In this document: positions 54,046 to 62,707 of the stretch, one piece after another
Layout of the letters: each line of letters begins with the position of its first letter
Position numbering within the stretch: the first letter of the stretch is position 1
DNA from: Saprospiraceae bacterium
GTDB taxonomy: Bacteria > Bacteroidota > Bacteroidia > Chitinophagales > Saprospiraceae
Direction of reading: 5' to 3'
Assembly (NCBI GenBank): GCA_016715465.1
Contig: JADKAA010000029.1
Location: 992,001 to 1,056,000 of the forward strand
Length of the DNA: 64,000 nt
Program-made: the position numbers and the translations under genes
The notes under the pieces: model-generated
The model's database searches: none
What the model saw: the letters and a program-made list of their open reading frames with translations, nothing else
What the model was told of the DNA's origin: nothing

Positions 54046-54310
54046 CAGGCTGATGTCTGATATGTCGCCAGTTTTACTTCTTAAAAACCTATCGAACGAA
54101 GCCCATTCTTCCCCTCCAGGTGGCTCAGGACCATTATAACTTTTGGCAATGCCATTTTTAAGGATTATTTGAATGCTAATTTATTGTATTTCAATTACTA
54201 AATAACATTTTTACAATTATATTTTAAGGATTTTGTGATTTTTTTTATTTGCTTTCTCCATGATTATTGTAAAATATTGCACCGCGATTGATTCTTAAAT
54301 TAAGCATAAT
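54046..54310. other. Divergent AT-rich region, partly probable coding sequence of the minus-strand gene
   Basis: Roughly 54046-54155 reads as an N-terminal extension of the minus-strand protein. The remainder up to 54310 is AT rich, with no clear -7 box for the plus-strand LuxR gene. Confidence 0.4.
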
Positions 54311-54991
54311 ATGAACCTCAGCACGATCTATATCTACACAGCTTCCCGGGACTCTGAAAGGTTTAGAGACTTATGGCACCATCACATGCCTTACCCGTCA
54401 ATCAGGTTTGAAAATGCAGCCAGAGCTACCCGGTTCAAACGGGGTAGCATTTTGGTAAAGGATATAGGTTCCGTAGAGGATTTGAATTTTATCCGAAGGT
54501 CTTTGCGCCAAAATATCTCCATTTTAACGATCCTATCCGATGAAACCTGGATAAGAGCGGTCATCAAAGAAGATGTGGCAGCCCTGTTATACCCAAATTT
54601 TACGGAAGAAGAAGCGCTTATCGCCATGCGCAAATCGCTAAAATGTTGCTTTAATCGTAACCCCGACTTACCCAAACATATCAGAAACGAGGTCATTCGA
54701 AACCATGAACACATCATAGACCGCAGTGAACACCCGAATCGCTTGAAAAAGAATATTCCTGCACCCATGAACCACAATTTGTGGCCTTTTCCTGAAAATT
54801 TAACGCCCAGGGAAATACAACTCATGAGGGCACTTTCCAGAGGACTGCTCAACAAAGAAATAGCGACCCATCTGGGCATTACAGAAGGTACCGTAAAACA
54901 ACATCTCCACAACATCTATGACAAATTGGAGGTAACTAACAAAGTGGAAGCCATTAATCTATTTAACAGACACAATTCCATTGGCATATGA
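54311..54991 (+). CDS. LuxR-type regulator with degenerate receiver-like domain
   Basis: 226 residues. The first 110 resemble a receiver fold (IYIYTASRDSERF, SILVKDIGSVEDLNFI, NISILTILSDE, DVAALLYPNFTEEEALIAM), but the acidic pocket, phospho-Asp and switch Lys of true receivers are not found, so phosphorylation is unlikely. Residues of about 163-226 are a LuxR/GerE helix-turn-helix: LTPREIQLMRALSRGLLNKE, IATHLGITEGTVKQHLHNIYDKLEV. First of three consecutive LuxR-type genes; the next starts in an ATGA overlap with this stop. Confidence 0.85.
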   Translation: MNLSTIYIYTASRDSERFRDLWHHHMPYPSIRFENAARATRFKRGSILVKDIGSVEDLNFIRRSLRQNISILTILSDETWIRAVIKEDVAALLYPNFTEEEALIAMRKSLKCCFNRNPDLPKHIRNEVIRNHEHIIDRSEHPNRLKKNIPAPMNHNLWPFPENLTPREIQLMRALSRGLLNKEIATHLGITEGTVKQHLHNIYDKLEVTNKVEAINLFNRHNSIGI

Positions 54992-55224
54992 GCGCGCCAA
55001 ATTTAACAGATAACGATCCCATTAAACTCTCACCGCGGCAAATGCAAATATTGAAATTGCTGGCAAAAGGTCACAGCTACAAAGCCATAAGTGCGAGTCT
55101 GGATCTTACCCTGGGAACCATCAAACAGCATGTGCACCTCCTATTGAAAAAAAGCGAATGCCCCAACAAAGCTGCCGCAGTTAACCGGTTGCAAAGGGGT
55201 GAGCTTTTTTCAAAAAAAAGGTAG
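54988..55224 (+). CDS. Stand-alone LuxR helix-turn-helix protein
   Basis: 78 residues, only a LuxR/GerE DNA-binding domain (LSPRQMQILKLLAKGHSYKA, ISASLDLTLGTIKQHVHLLLKK), with no sensory or receiver part. The start overlaps the previous stop (ATGA), so translation is probably coupled. It could compete with or heterodimerise with the neighbouring regulators; this is inference. A Lys-rich tail (FSKKR) ends the protein. Confidence 0.85.
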   Translation: MSAPNLTDNDPIKLSPRQMQILKLLAKGHSYKAISASLDLTLGTIKQHVHLLLKKSECPNKAAAVNRLQRGELFSKKR

Positions 55225-55282
55225 ATTCCGGCCCTAATTCTCATCCATTGTGTACATTAGCAAACTGAAACCTAGTACCACA

Positions 55283-55909
55283 ATGGAAAAAATAACCGTT
55301 GCCATATTGGAAGACCTGGCAGATGTGGCGGCCATATTGAAGGACAACCTCAATTCGGAGGATGACCTGGTATGCGAGCATATATACGGAAATGCGGAGG
55401 ACGCCATTCACTTTTTCCCACACCATAAAACAAAAATCTTCATAGTGGATATCGGACTTCCAAGGGCCAGTGGCATAGAAGCCATAACTACCCTTTCGTC
55501 CATTTGTCCCGAAACTGAATTTTGCATTTTTACGGTTTACGAAGACGACGATAAAATATTTCAATCACTCCAGGCTGGAGCTAAGGGGTATATTCTAAAA
55601 AGTGCTCCCCCACAAAAAATCATTGAAGCTGTCCGGGAGTTGCACCAGGGTGGTTCGCCCATGAGTCCCCACATCGCAAGGCGGGTCATTGATGTATTTC
55701 GTCAAACGGAAGTGAGGCCCGCTCACAAGGAATTGCCCATTACTCAAAGAGAAACGGAATTGCTCACTCTCTTGGCAAAAGGTTTGTTGTACAAAGAAAT
55801 CGCTGACAAAATGGGCATCACCATCGGTACCGTAAAACAGCACATCCACAAAATTTATGAAAAACTGCAAGTGTCCAATCGAACCGAAGCCATCAATAGG
55901 CTCAAATAG
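55283..55909 (+). CDS. NarL/LuxR-family response regulator
   Basis: 208 residues from ATG 55283 (MEKITVAILED), preferred over an in-frame GTG at 55250 because receiver domains start here. The receiver domain has the acidic pocket (ILEDLADV), phospho-Asp in KIFIVDIGLPRASG, and switch residues in CIFTVYEDD and GYILKSAPPQKI. The DNA-binding domain (ITQRETELLTLLAKGLLYKE, IADKMGITIGTVKQHIHKIYEKLQV) is close in sequence to that of the 54311 protein. The nearest candidate kinase is at 50374-51150. The cytoplasmic target genes are unknown; an RND operon lies downstream. Confidence 0.92.
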   Translation: MEKITVAILEDLADVAAILKDNLNSEDDLVCEHIYGNAEDAIHFFPHHKTKIFIVDIGLPRASGIEAITTLSSICPETEFCIFTVYEDDDKIFQSLQAGAKGYILKSAPPQKIIEAVRELHQGGSPMSPHIARRVIDVFRQTEVRPAHKELPITQRETELLTLLAKGLLYKEIADKMGITIGTVKQHIHKIYEKLQVSNRTEAINRLK

Positions 55910-56047
55910 CAGTATGGTGTTAAATAAAACTTAAAAAAATCACACCTCTGTTTCGGTTATGCCGAATTTGCTAATCCCGAAGTAACAATACCATTTCCCT
56001 GCGTGCCATCAAATGGATTAATTACCTGTTTCTCAAAACAAATTGCC

Positions 56048-56055
56048 TAATTTTG
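56048..56055 (+). promoter_or_regulatory. -7 box upstream of the RND efflux operon
   Basis: TAATTTTG (TAnnTTTG) lies 28 bases before the ATG of the adaptor gene. No clear TTG is found 19-21 bases upstream. Confidence 0.4.
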
Positions 56056-56083
56056 CTTTTTATAAGCAGATTAAAGCATACAT

Positions 56084-57151
56084 ATGAGATCTTTATGGAT
56101 AGTAGGTTTGGTTATCATCGCGATGGTCATAGGCAAATTATTTTTATTTTCTGACAAGCAAGAAAAGACAGGAGGACCAGGTGGAGGAACCGGGCAAGGC
56201 AAAGGTGGAGCGATTCCTGTGGACATTTATCTTGCCAAAAAACAGGAAAATGCCAATGTCATCTATGCTTCAGGTACCATGATTGCCAATGAGGAGGTGG
56301 AATTGAAAAGTGAAACTTCCGGTCGCCTGATCAAACTGAACATCTCTGAAGGAAACTTCGTCCAAAAAGGCCAGCTCATCGCGAAACTCCACGATGCGGA
56401 TATCCTTGCCAGGCTTAAAAAGATCAAGTATGAAGAAGAACTGGCAGCACAGGTTGAAGCTCGCCAAAAAAAACTACTGGACATCAACGCCATCAGCAAA
56501 GAGGAATACGACCTGGCACTCAATAAGGTCAATACCCTGAGTGCCGACAAAGAAGCGCTGCAGGTGGCGCTGGCACAAACCGAAGTAAGGGCACCATTTT
56601 CAGGAAGGATCGGTCTTAAAAATATCAGTGTGGGCGCCTATCTGACACCATCCATAACCATTGCTACCCTGGTTCAAACCAACCCCATAAAAATGGACTT
56701 TACCATTCCCGAGAAATACAACGACAGGGTAAAGAAGGGAAGTAAAGTCAGCTTCGGGCTTGACGGTTCTTCCGATAAATTTGCGGGCACTGTCATGGCC
56801 GTTGATCCCAAAATTGACGAAAACCTAAGGACCCTTAAGGTAAGGTGTACGATAACCAATAGTGGTGAAAAATTTAAACCGGGTATGTTCGTGAAAGTCG
56901 ATGTCAACCTGGGCTCTACCCAGTCTATCCTGGTACCCAGTGAAACCCTGATTCCTTTTATTGGCGGCAAAAAGATTTATGTGGTGCGGGGCGGTAAAGC
57001 CACCGAACAAAATGTGATCACCGGTGTGCGGTCAGATAAAATGGTAGAAATCCTGGAAGGTCTTCAGGTGGGAGACAGCATCGTAGCCAGTGGTATCATG
57101 AGCATGAAAAACGGACAAGGTATCAAAATCAAAAAAGTAATCAATCCATAA
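56084..57151 (+). CDS. RND efflux periplasmic adaptor (membrane fusion protein)
   Basis: 355 residues with an N-terminal membrane anchor (SLWIVGLVIIAMVIGKLFLF), then a Gly-rich linker. Adaptor blocks are present: IYASGTMIANEEVELKSETSG and GRLIKLNISEGNFVQKGQLIAKL (first lipoyl half), a coiled-coil hairpin (ILARLKKIKYEEELAAQVEARQ...), VRAPFSGRIGLKNISVGAYL (second lipoyl half), and a barrel domain. It links the inner-membrane pump with the TolC channel. The permease gene starts one base after its stop. Confidence 0.95.
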   Translation: MRSLWIVGLVIIAMVIGKLFLFSDKQEKTGGPGGGTGQGKGGAIPVDIYLAKKQENANVIYASGTMIANEEVELKSETSGRLIKLNISEGNFVQKGQLIAKLHDADILARLKKIKYEEELAAQVEARQKKLLDINAISKEEYDLALNKVNTLSADKEALQVALAQTEVRAPFSGRIGLKNISVGAYLTPSITIATLVQTNPIKMDFTIPEKYNDRVKKGSKVSFGLDGSSDKFAGTVMAVDPKIDENLRTLKVRCTITNSGEKFKPGMFVKVDVNLGSTQSILVPSETLIPFIGGKKIYVVRGGKATEQNVITGVRSDKMVEILEGLQVGDSIVASGIMSMKNGQGIKIKKVINP

Positions 57152-57152
57152 C

Positions 57153-60100
57153 ATGTCAATATCATCATTATCCATAAAGAGGCCGGTACTGGCCATCGTA
57201 ATGAACCTGATGATCATCCTGTTTGGGTTGATCAGTTATCGTTCTCTGGGTGTCCGGGAATTCCCATCTATTGACCCGCCGGTCGTGACCGTAAGGGCCA
57301 ATTATCCCGGAGCCAATGCCGACATCATCGAATCTCAAATTACGGTGCCCCTTGAAAAATCACTTAACGGCATCGAAGGCATTCGCACCATAAGTTCTGC
57401 AAGTAACCAGGGCTCGTCCAATATTACGATTGAATTTGAACTGGATGCCAACATGGAAAAGGCAGCCAATGACGTGCGGGATAAGGTAACCCAGGCCGTT
57501 CAGCAACTGCCACGCGACCTTGATGGCCTGCCCATCGTGAATAAGTCTGACTCCAACTCCGAGGCCATCATCAGCATGACCCTGAATAGTCCCAGCAAGT
57601 CCATTCTTGACATAAGTGATTACGCGGAAAATGTAATAGCACCCCGATTTCAGACAATCAATGGAGTGAGTAATGTTCAGATTTGGGGAAACAAACGGAT
57701 TGCCATGCGCATTTGGATGGAACCCAGCAAGATGGCTTCCCTCGGCATTACCACACAAGACATCAAACAGGCACTGGACCGCGAAAATGTGGAATTGCCC
57801 AGCGGCAAGTTACAGGGCAACATGACCGAACTGACCGTAAAAACTGCCGGAAGGTTTCAAACAGCAGAGGACTTCAACAACCTCATCGTAAAGTCAGATG
57901 GAACGAGACTCATCAAACTTGAAGATATTGGTTATGCGGCCATCGAAGCAGAAAATCAGGAAACCCTGCTTCGTGTGAATCAACAACCTATGGTAGGCAT
58001 CGCCATCCAGCCACAACCCGGGAGCAACTATCTCGAAATTGCAGAGGAAGTCAACAAACGAATGGCTGAAGTCAAACGCGATCTGAAAGGAGATTACCAG
58101 TTGACACCTTTGTTTGACAATACCATTTTTGTGAAACGATCCATAGAAGAAGTGGAAGAAACCCTGCTCATTGCCATCGGCCTGGTGGTCATCATTATCT
58201 TTTTGTTTTTCAGGGACTGGGTCATAGCCATCAGGCCACTGATCGACATTCCCGTATCCCTTATTGGCACCTTTTTCATTATGTTCATAATGGGCTTTTC
58301 CATCAATGTGCTAACCCTGCTTGCCATTGTCCTGGCTACCGGTCTCGTGGTAGACGATGGAATTGTGGTGACAGAAAATATTTATAAAAAGATAGAAAAG
58401 GGCATGAATCCCATTGAGGCAGCCATTACCGGTTCCAACGAGATCATGTTTGCCGTGTTGTCCACCTCGCTTACCCTGGCAGCCGTATTTCTTCCTGTAA
58501 TTTTTATGGAAGGTTTTGTGGGAAAACTTTTCCGGGAATTTGGCATCGTACTGGCGTCAGCGGTGTTGATATCAGCTTTTGTATCGCTGACTCTCACCCC
58601 TATGCTGAATGCTTACCTGGTGAGAAAACAAAACAAACATACCTGGCTTTACGAAGCGACAGAGCCATTTTTCAAAGGCCTGGAAAATGCTTATGCCAAT
58701 GGACTGGATGAGTTTCTGAAAAAAAGATGGCTTTCACTGCCCATCCTGGTCATCACATTTGCCATGATCTGGTTTTTCGGCAAACCCCTCCAGTCTGAAC
58801 TCGCGCCCCTCGATGACCGCAACTGGCTCAGACTCATCATGACTGCGCCGGAAGGTTCATCGTATGAATACATGGACAATTATGTGAGAAAAGTGGCCAC
58901 CCTCGTCACAGACTCCATTCCTGAAAAATCTGCCGTACTTACCGTTACGGCACCGGGTTTTGCAGGTTCCGGTGCCCCCAATACCGCCTTCGGACGTATC
59001 ATGCTTGTTGACAAAGAAGAAAGAACACGATCCCAGCATCAGATCAATGACTACATCAACGGTCAACTCAGAAAGTTGCCTGATGCCCGTGCTTTTGCCA
59101 GTGAACAGCAGACCATTTCACTCAACAGACGAGGTGGACTGCCCATGCAATATGTAATTCAGGCACCCAATTTTGAAAAGCTTCGGGAATATATACCGAA
59201 ATTTATGGAAAAGGTAGGTCAGGATTCCACGTTTGTCATATCTGAGGTGGACCTGAAATTCAATAAACCAGAATTGGCTGTGGTCATTGACCGCGAAAAA
59301 GCAAAAAGTCTTGGTGTATCCGTGGCTGATGTAGCACAAACCATGCAACTTGCCTTTGCAGGTCAGCGCTTTGGATATTTCAATCAAAATGGCCGCCAAT
59401 ACTCGGTTCTTGGACAATTTGAACGTTCTGACCGCAATGATCCTTTGGATCTCAAAAACCTTTATGTGAAAAATAACATGGGTGAACTTGTGCAGCTCGA
59501 TAACATCGTAAAAGCACAAGAGGAAAGCAGTCCGCCGCAACTTTACCACTACAATCAGTTTATGAGTGCGACCATTTCCGCTGGCCTCGCACCCGGCAAA
59601 ACCATTTCCGATGGCATCGCAGCCATGGACAACATTAAAGCTTTACTAAACGACGAGTCCATCAAGTCTGACCTCACCGGAACAGCACGTGATTTTGCAG
59701 AAAGTTCATCGAATACCCTGTTTTCCTTTTTTCTGGCATTGCTGTTGGTGTACCTGATCCTGGCGGCACAGTTTGAATCGTTCATTGATCCTTTCATCAT
59801 CATGCTCACGGTGCCCCTGGCCATTGCAGGCGCGGTATTTTCCCTGTGGTTTTTTGATCAGACCTTAAATATATTTTCGCAGATCGGCATCATCATGCTT
59901 GTCGGCCTCGTCACCAAAAACGGCATCCTGATCGTGGAATTTGCCAATCAGTTGCGCGAACAGGGCCTTGAAAAAATAGACGCTGCCAGAACTGCTGCCA
60001 GGTTGAGAATGAGGCCAATTCTTATGACTACCCTGGCCACAGTACTCGGAGCCGCACCCATTGCCTTTGCCCTCGGCTCCGCCGGTGCCAGTAGAATGTC

Positions 60101-60245
60101 AATGGGTATTGTAGTAATGGGAGGCCTGCTCTTTTCTCTGGTGCTTACTTTGTATGTCATTCCTGCGATGTACACCCTGTTGGCCAGGAAAAAAAATTAT
60201 GCGGTTAAAAAAGAAATTGAGCAACTGGAACACAGTTACCACTAA
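57153..60245 (+). CDS. RND efflux transporter permease (AcrB/HAE1 type)
   Basis: 1030 residues, the standard length. Twelve spans are expected; the first is IKRPVLAIVMNLMIILFGLI. Key features are YPGANADIIESQITVPLEKSL in the porter domain and the proton-relay aspartates in TM4 (VLATGLVVDDGIVVTENIYK). TM5-6 contain MFAVLSTSLTLAAVFLPVIFM, and the C-terminal half has NIFSQIGIIMLVGLVTKNGILIVEFANQ and MTTLATVLGAAPIAFALG. It exports drugs, dyes or lipophilic compounds using the proton gradient; the substrate cannot be read from sequence. Confidence 0.97.
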   Translation: MSISSLSIKRPVLAIVMNLMIILFGLISYRSLGVREFPSIDPPVVTVRANYPGANADIIESQITVPLEKSLNGIEGIRTISSASNQGSSNITIEFELDANMEKAANDVRDKVTQAVQQLPRDLDGLPIVNKSDSNSEAIISMTLNSPSKSILDISDYAENVIAPRFQTINGVSNVQIWGNKRIAMRIWMEPSKMASLGITTQDIKQALDRENVELPSGKLQGNMTELTVKTAGRFQTAEDFNNLIVKSDGTRLIKLEDIGYAAIEAENQETLLRVNQQPMVGIAIQPQPGSNYLEIAEEVNKRMAEVKRDLKGDYQLTPLFDNTIFVKRSIEEVEETLLIAIGLVVIIIFLFFRDWVIAIRPLIDIPVSLIGTFFIMFIMGFSINVLTLLAIVLATGLVVDDGIVVTENIYKKIEKGMNPIEAAITGSNEIMFAVLSTSLTLAAVFLPVIFMEGFVGKLFREFGIVLASAVLISAFVSLTLTPMLNAYLVRKQNKHTWLYEATEPFFKGLENAYANGLDEFLKKRWLSLPILVITFAMIWFFGKPLQSELAPLDDRNWLRLIMTAPEGSSYEYMDNYVRKVATLVTDSIPEKSAVLTVTAPGFAGSGAPNTAFGRIMLVDKEERTRSQHQINDYINGQLRKLPDARAFASEQQTISLNRRGGLPMQYVIQAPNFEKLREYIPKFMEKVGQDSTFVISEVDLKFNKPELAVVIDREKAKSLGVSVADVAQTMQLAFAGQRFGYFNQNGRQYSVLGQFERSDRNDPLDLKNLYVKNNMGELVQLDNIVKAQEESSPPQLYHYNQFMSATISAGLAPGKTISDGIAAMDNIKALLNDESIKSDLTGTARDFAESSSNTLFSFFLALLLVYLILAAQFESFIDPFIIMLTVPLAIAGAVFSLWFFDQTLNIFSQIGIIMLVGLVTKNGILIVEFANQLREQGLEKIDAARTAARLRMRPILMTTLATVLGAAPIAFALGSAGASRMSMGIVVMGGLLFSLVLTLYVIPAMYTLLARKKNYAVKKEIEQLEHSYH

Positions 60246-60259
60246 AATAAGCAAAGACC

Positions 60260-61321
60260 ATGTCAAAATATAAAATACTCTTCAGCTTCTTAATCCTTGC
60301 AGTTGGTCTCCATGGCCAGGAGGTTCTGACGCTGGAAACAGTAAAGTCTCTTGCCTCGAAAAATAACCTGGAAGTAGGTCTGGGTAAACTGAGTGCGCAA
60401 TCAGCTGCCATGCAGGTTTACCGTGCCAACGCAGGACTCACGCCAAGGATTGACTGGAATCTTAATACCAATGGAGCCTATAACAAAGTTAACCAGGAAT
60501 TTATTGATGGCAGAACCATTGACCGTTATGGACGGACTTTTGCACCCAATACCAACATCACTTTAGGCTGGACTTTGTACGATGGCAAAAAAATGCAAAC
60601 GCGGTATGAAATTCTGAAAAAACAAAGTGAGTTTGCAGCCATCCAGGCAGGCCAGACGGAAGACAATGTGGTATTTGCCGCAATGGAACTTTTTTATACA
60701 CTTTCAAGACAAAAAGAACTGATCAAATACCTGAGGAGTAGTCTTCCCTATTACGAAGAGCGGCTTAAAATTACGGAAGAACGCTGGAAGATAGGTCGTG
60801 GCTCCAAATTAGATTTCCTGCAGTCGCAAAATGACCACAACACTCAAAAATCTGCCATTCAAAACGAAGAACTCAATTTTATCAATCAGAAGGCGATGCT
60901 GAACCTCATGCTCAACAGACCTGCCGATCAGGCTTTTGACATCGAAGAAGTGGCAAGAAGTACTGAAGAATATGCCTATGAGACCATTTTTAAAGGCGCC
61001 GTGGCCAATAGTGAGACTTTGAAACTGCTGGACAAAAACATCGAAATCAATAAACTATCGATTCGGGATCTGGAGGGCAATGACCTGCCCAGAATAGGTT
61101 TGACCACCAGCCTTGGGTACAACTTCAGCACTACCAATGCAGGACAAATCCTGCTCAGCCGCAACCTGGGTCTCAATGCCGGGTTCTCTGCTTCGTGGAA
61201 CCTTTATGACGGTGGCCACAATCGCAAACAAATCGAAATTGCCCGGCAGACCACCAGCATCCTGGAAGCCCAAAAGAGTTGGAGATGTCCAGAATCAAGT
61301 CAGACATCACCCTTGTACTGA
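60260..61321 (+). CDS. TolC-family outer membrane channel, 5' part of a frameshifted gene
   Basis: The signal peptide (SKYKILFSFLILAVGLHGQ) is followed by the first TolC repeat (LTLETVKSLASKNNLEVGLG) and periplasmic helices (AAMELFYTLSRQKELIKYLR, RWKIGRGSKLDFLQSQNDHN). Strands DLPRIGLTTSLGYNF and GFSASWNLYDGG open the second repeat. After EAQK the frame ends in an unrelated tail (SWRCPESSQTSPLY). One missing A in the A4 run at 61272-61275 would restore the frame into the following segment, giving a normal product of about 430 residues. It is the third gene of the RND operon, 14 bases after the permease. Confidence 0.85.
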   Translation: MSKYKILFSFLILAVGLHGQEVLTLETVKSLASKNNLEVGLGKLSAQSAAMQVYRANAGLTPRIDWNLNTNGAYNKVNQEFIDGRTIDRYGRTFAPNTNITLGWTLYDGKKMQTRYEILKKQSEFAAIQAGQTEDNVVFAAMELFYTLSRQKELIKYLRSSLPYYEERLKITEERWKIGRGSKLDFLQSQNDHNTQKSAIQNEELNFINQKAMLNLMLNRPADQAFDIEEVARSTEEYAYETIFKGAVANSETLKLLDKNIEINKLSIRDLEGNDLPRIGLTTSLGYNFSTTNAGQILLSRNLGLNAGFSASWNLYDGGHNRKQIEIARQTTSILEAQKSWRCPESSQTSPLY

Positions 61322-61551
61322 ATCAACTTTCTGCCACCAAAAACAATCTGGCACTGGAAGAAGAAAACAAAGTACTGGCCGAAGAAAACCTGGAAATTGC
61401 CCTGGAAAAATTTAAGTTGGGCAGCTCTACCATCCTGGAACTCAACGACGCACAGCAACGGTATGACAATGCCATCAACCGGTTTGTAAATGCCACCTAT
61501 GCCGTCTATTTTGCTGAATTGCAGGCAAAACAGATCATCAATATCCAATAA
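61279..61551 (+). CDS. 3' part of the frameshifted TolC-family gene
   Basis: This frame supplies the missing end of the channel protein: ELEMSRIKSDITLVLNQLSA, a long helix (LEEENKVLAEENLEIALEKF), the conserved FKLGSSTILELNDAQQRYDNA and a final helix (FAELQAKQIINIQ). It is unlikely to be expressed alone; the ATG at 61285 or the GAG-region codons before it have no promoter of their own. It has the length and content expected for the TolC C-terminus. Confidence 0.8.
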   Translation: MEMSRIKSDITLVLNQLSATKNNLALEEENKVLAEENLEIALEKFKLGSSTILELNDAQQRYDNAINRFVNATYAVYFAELQAKQIINIQ

Positions 61552-61646
61552 AAATCAATTAATTGCAGGAGTATTTTCGAAAACAAGACCAGTAAGGCAT
61601 CCGATCTGTTAGATCTAAAAACCAGGTTTGACTTAGGCGTCTTTGT

Positions 61647-62042
61647 TTAAATCTTTTCCAGCATATAATCGTACCGGTCACAACAGTCGCTTTGCATATT
61701 TAACCTGCCCTCGATGTCGATAAGCAAACATTTTTCGGCATCACCACGAAGGTCATTAACCGTAGTGCCGGTACCTTCAAAATGAAATACCGCAGGGTCG
61801 CAATCAGATTTAATTTCCACTGTAAGGTTGCCTGTGGCCAGTCTTTCGGTATCCTTATAGAATGTAAAATCCCCATCTTCATCCAGGATCAAAGTATTCC
61901 AGTCAACATCGGTGCCTCCACCTGTAATGCCACCACTTACCTGTATGAGTTTCCACTTGCCCTCATAGTCATTGTCAAAAATTTTATCGCGATCACAGCA
62001 GGATATAAATAGAAGCAATGCAGCGAATGACCAAATTTTCAT
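61647..62042 (-). CDS. Small lipocalin-like lipoprotein
   Basis: 131 residues. The lipoprotein signal has FISCC with Cys15 as the probable lipid-bearing residue. The first mature segment YEGKWKLIQVSGG and the following strands (LILDEDGDFTFYKDTERLATG) resemble the small lipocalin-like exported proteins common in Bacteroidota. Four more cysteines (SDCDP, EKCLL, SDCCD) are unusual for that group. The function is unknown. Monocistronic, convergent with the RND operon. Confidence 0.7.
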   Translation of the reverse strand: MKIWSFAALLLFISCCDRDKIFDNDYEGKWKLIQVSGGITGGGTDVDWNTLILDEDGDFTFYKDTERLATGNLTVEIKSDCDPAVFHFEGTGTTVNDLRGDAEKCLLIDIEGRLNMQSDCCDRYDYMLEKI

Positions 62043-62093
62043 TGTTTGATATTTTATAGGGTAAACGAAGAAAAGGTCAGTGGGGTTGGGTGG

Positions 62094-62648
62094 TTAGTTC
62101 ACCTCAAAGTAACTTTTTACCTCTTTGGCATCAGCAGGCTTCATACGACCGCTCAATATCAATCTGATTTCACGCCTTCTGGCTGCTCCTTCGTAGTGCT
62201 TTAATTCATCAGAAGACACAGCCTTCAATACAGGCACCTCCTGCGGTGCCAGTGTAGTGCTGTTGATGGCCACAAAAGTCAGGTATGCCTGATTGCATTT
62301 TCTGGGGTTACTGCCGTCAATCCGGTTTGCCAGTACTTCCACAAATATCTCCACCGAAGTGTTAAATGCCCTTGTCACGCTGGCGTGTAAGGTAATGACT
62401 TCTCCCAGTTTAATGGGGTCGTGAAAAGAAACATTGTCCACAGATGCGGTCACAACTTGCGATTCACAATGTTTGGCGGCACAAATGGCAGCTGCGATGT
62501 CCATCCACCGCATCAGGTATCCACCCATCAGGTTGCCCAATGGATTGGTATCATTTGGCATGATCATCTCTGTCATGACGGTTCTCGACTCTGAAGCAAC
62601 TTTTACTTTTCTTTCAGTCATCTTATTCTTGTTTTCATTTTCTATCAC
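62094..62648 (-). CDS. Acyl-CoA thioesterase, hot-dog fold (YciA/BACH type)
   Basis: 184 residues. The signature NDTNPLGNLMGGYLMRWMDIAAAICA with the following KHC contains the conserved Asn and Asp of hot-dog acyl-CoA thioesterases, followed by ASVDNVSFHDPIKLGEVITL and SVEIFVEVLANR. It hydrolyses acyl-CoA thioesters in the cytoplasm; the chain-length preference cannot be read. ATG 62648 or the second Met (codon 10, MTERKVKVASES) could be the start; the second fits family N-termini better. Confidence 0.9.
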   Translation of the reverse strand: MIENENKNKMTERKVKVASESRTVMTEMIMPNDTNPLGNLMGGYLMRWMDIAAAICAAKHCESQVVTASVDNVSFHDPIKLGEVITLHASVTRAFNTSVEIFVEVLANRIDGSNPRKCNQAYLTFVAINSTTLAPQEVPVLKAVSSDELKHYEGAARRREIRLILSGRMKPADAKEVKSYFEVN

Positions 62649-62679
62649 ACGCGTTTCTTTTCTTTATTATTAAGCTAAC

Positions 62680-62699
62680 AACAATTGGGCACAATTGTT
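62680..62699. terminator. Inverted repeat between lipB and the thioesterase gene
   Basis: AACAATTG and CAATTGTT form a perfect 8-bp stem around GGCA, just past the lipB stop on the minus strand. There is no T-run, so it may instead be an operator for the thioesterase gene. Confidence 0.3.
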
Positions 62700-62707
62700 A
62701 ATCATGT

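Noticed and set aside
55250..55282. GTG start for the response regulator
   Set aside because: Receiver domains begin at MEKITVAILED; the 11 extra codons have no family counterpart.
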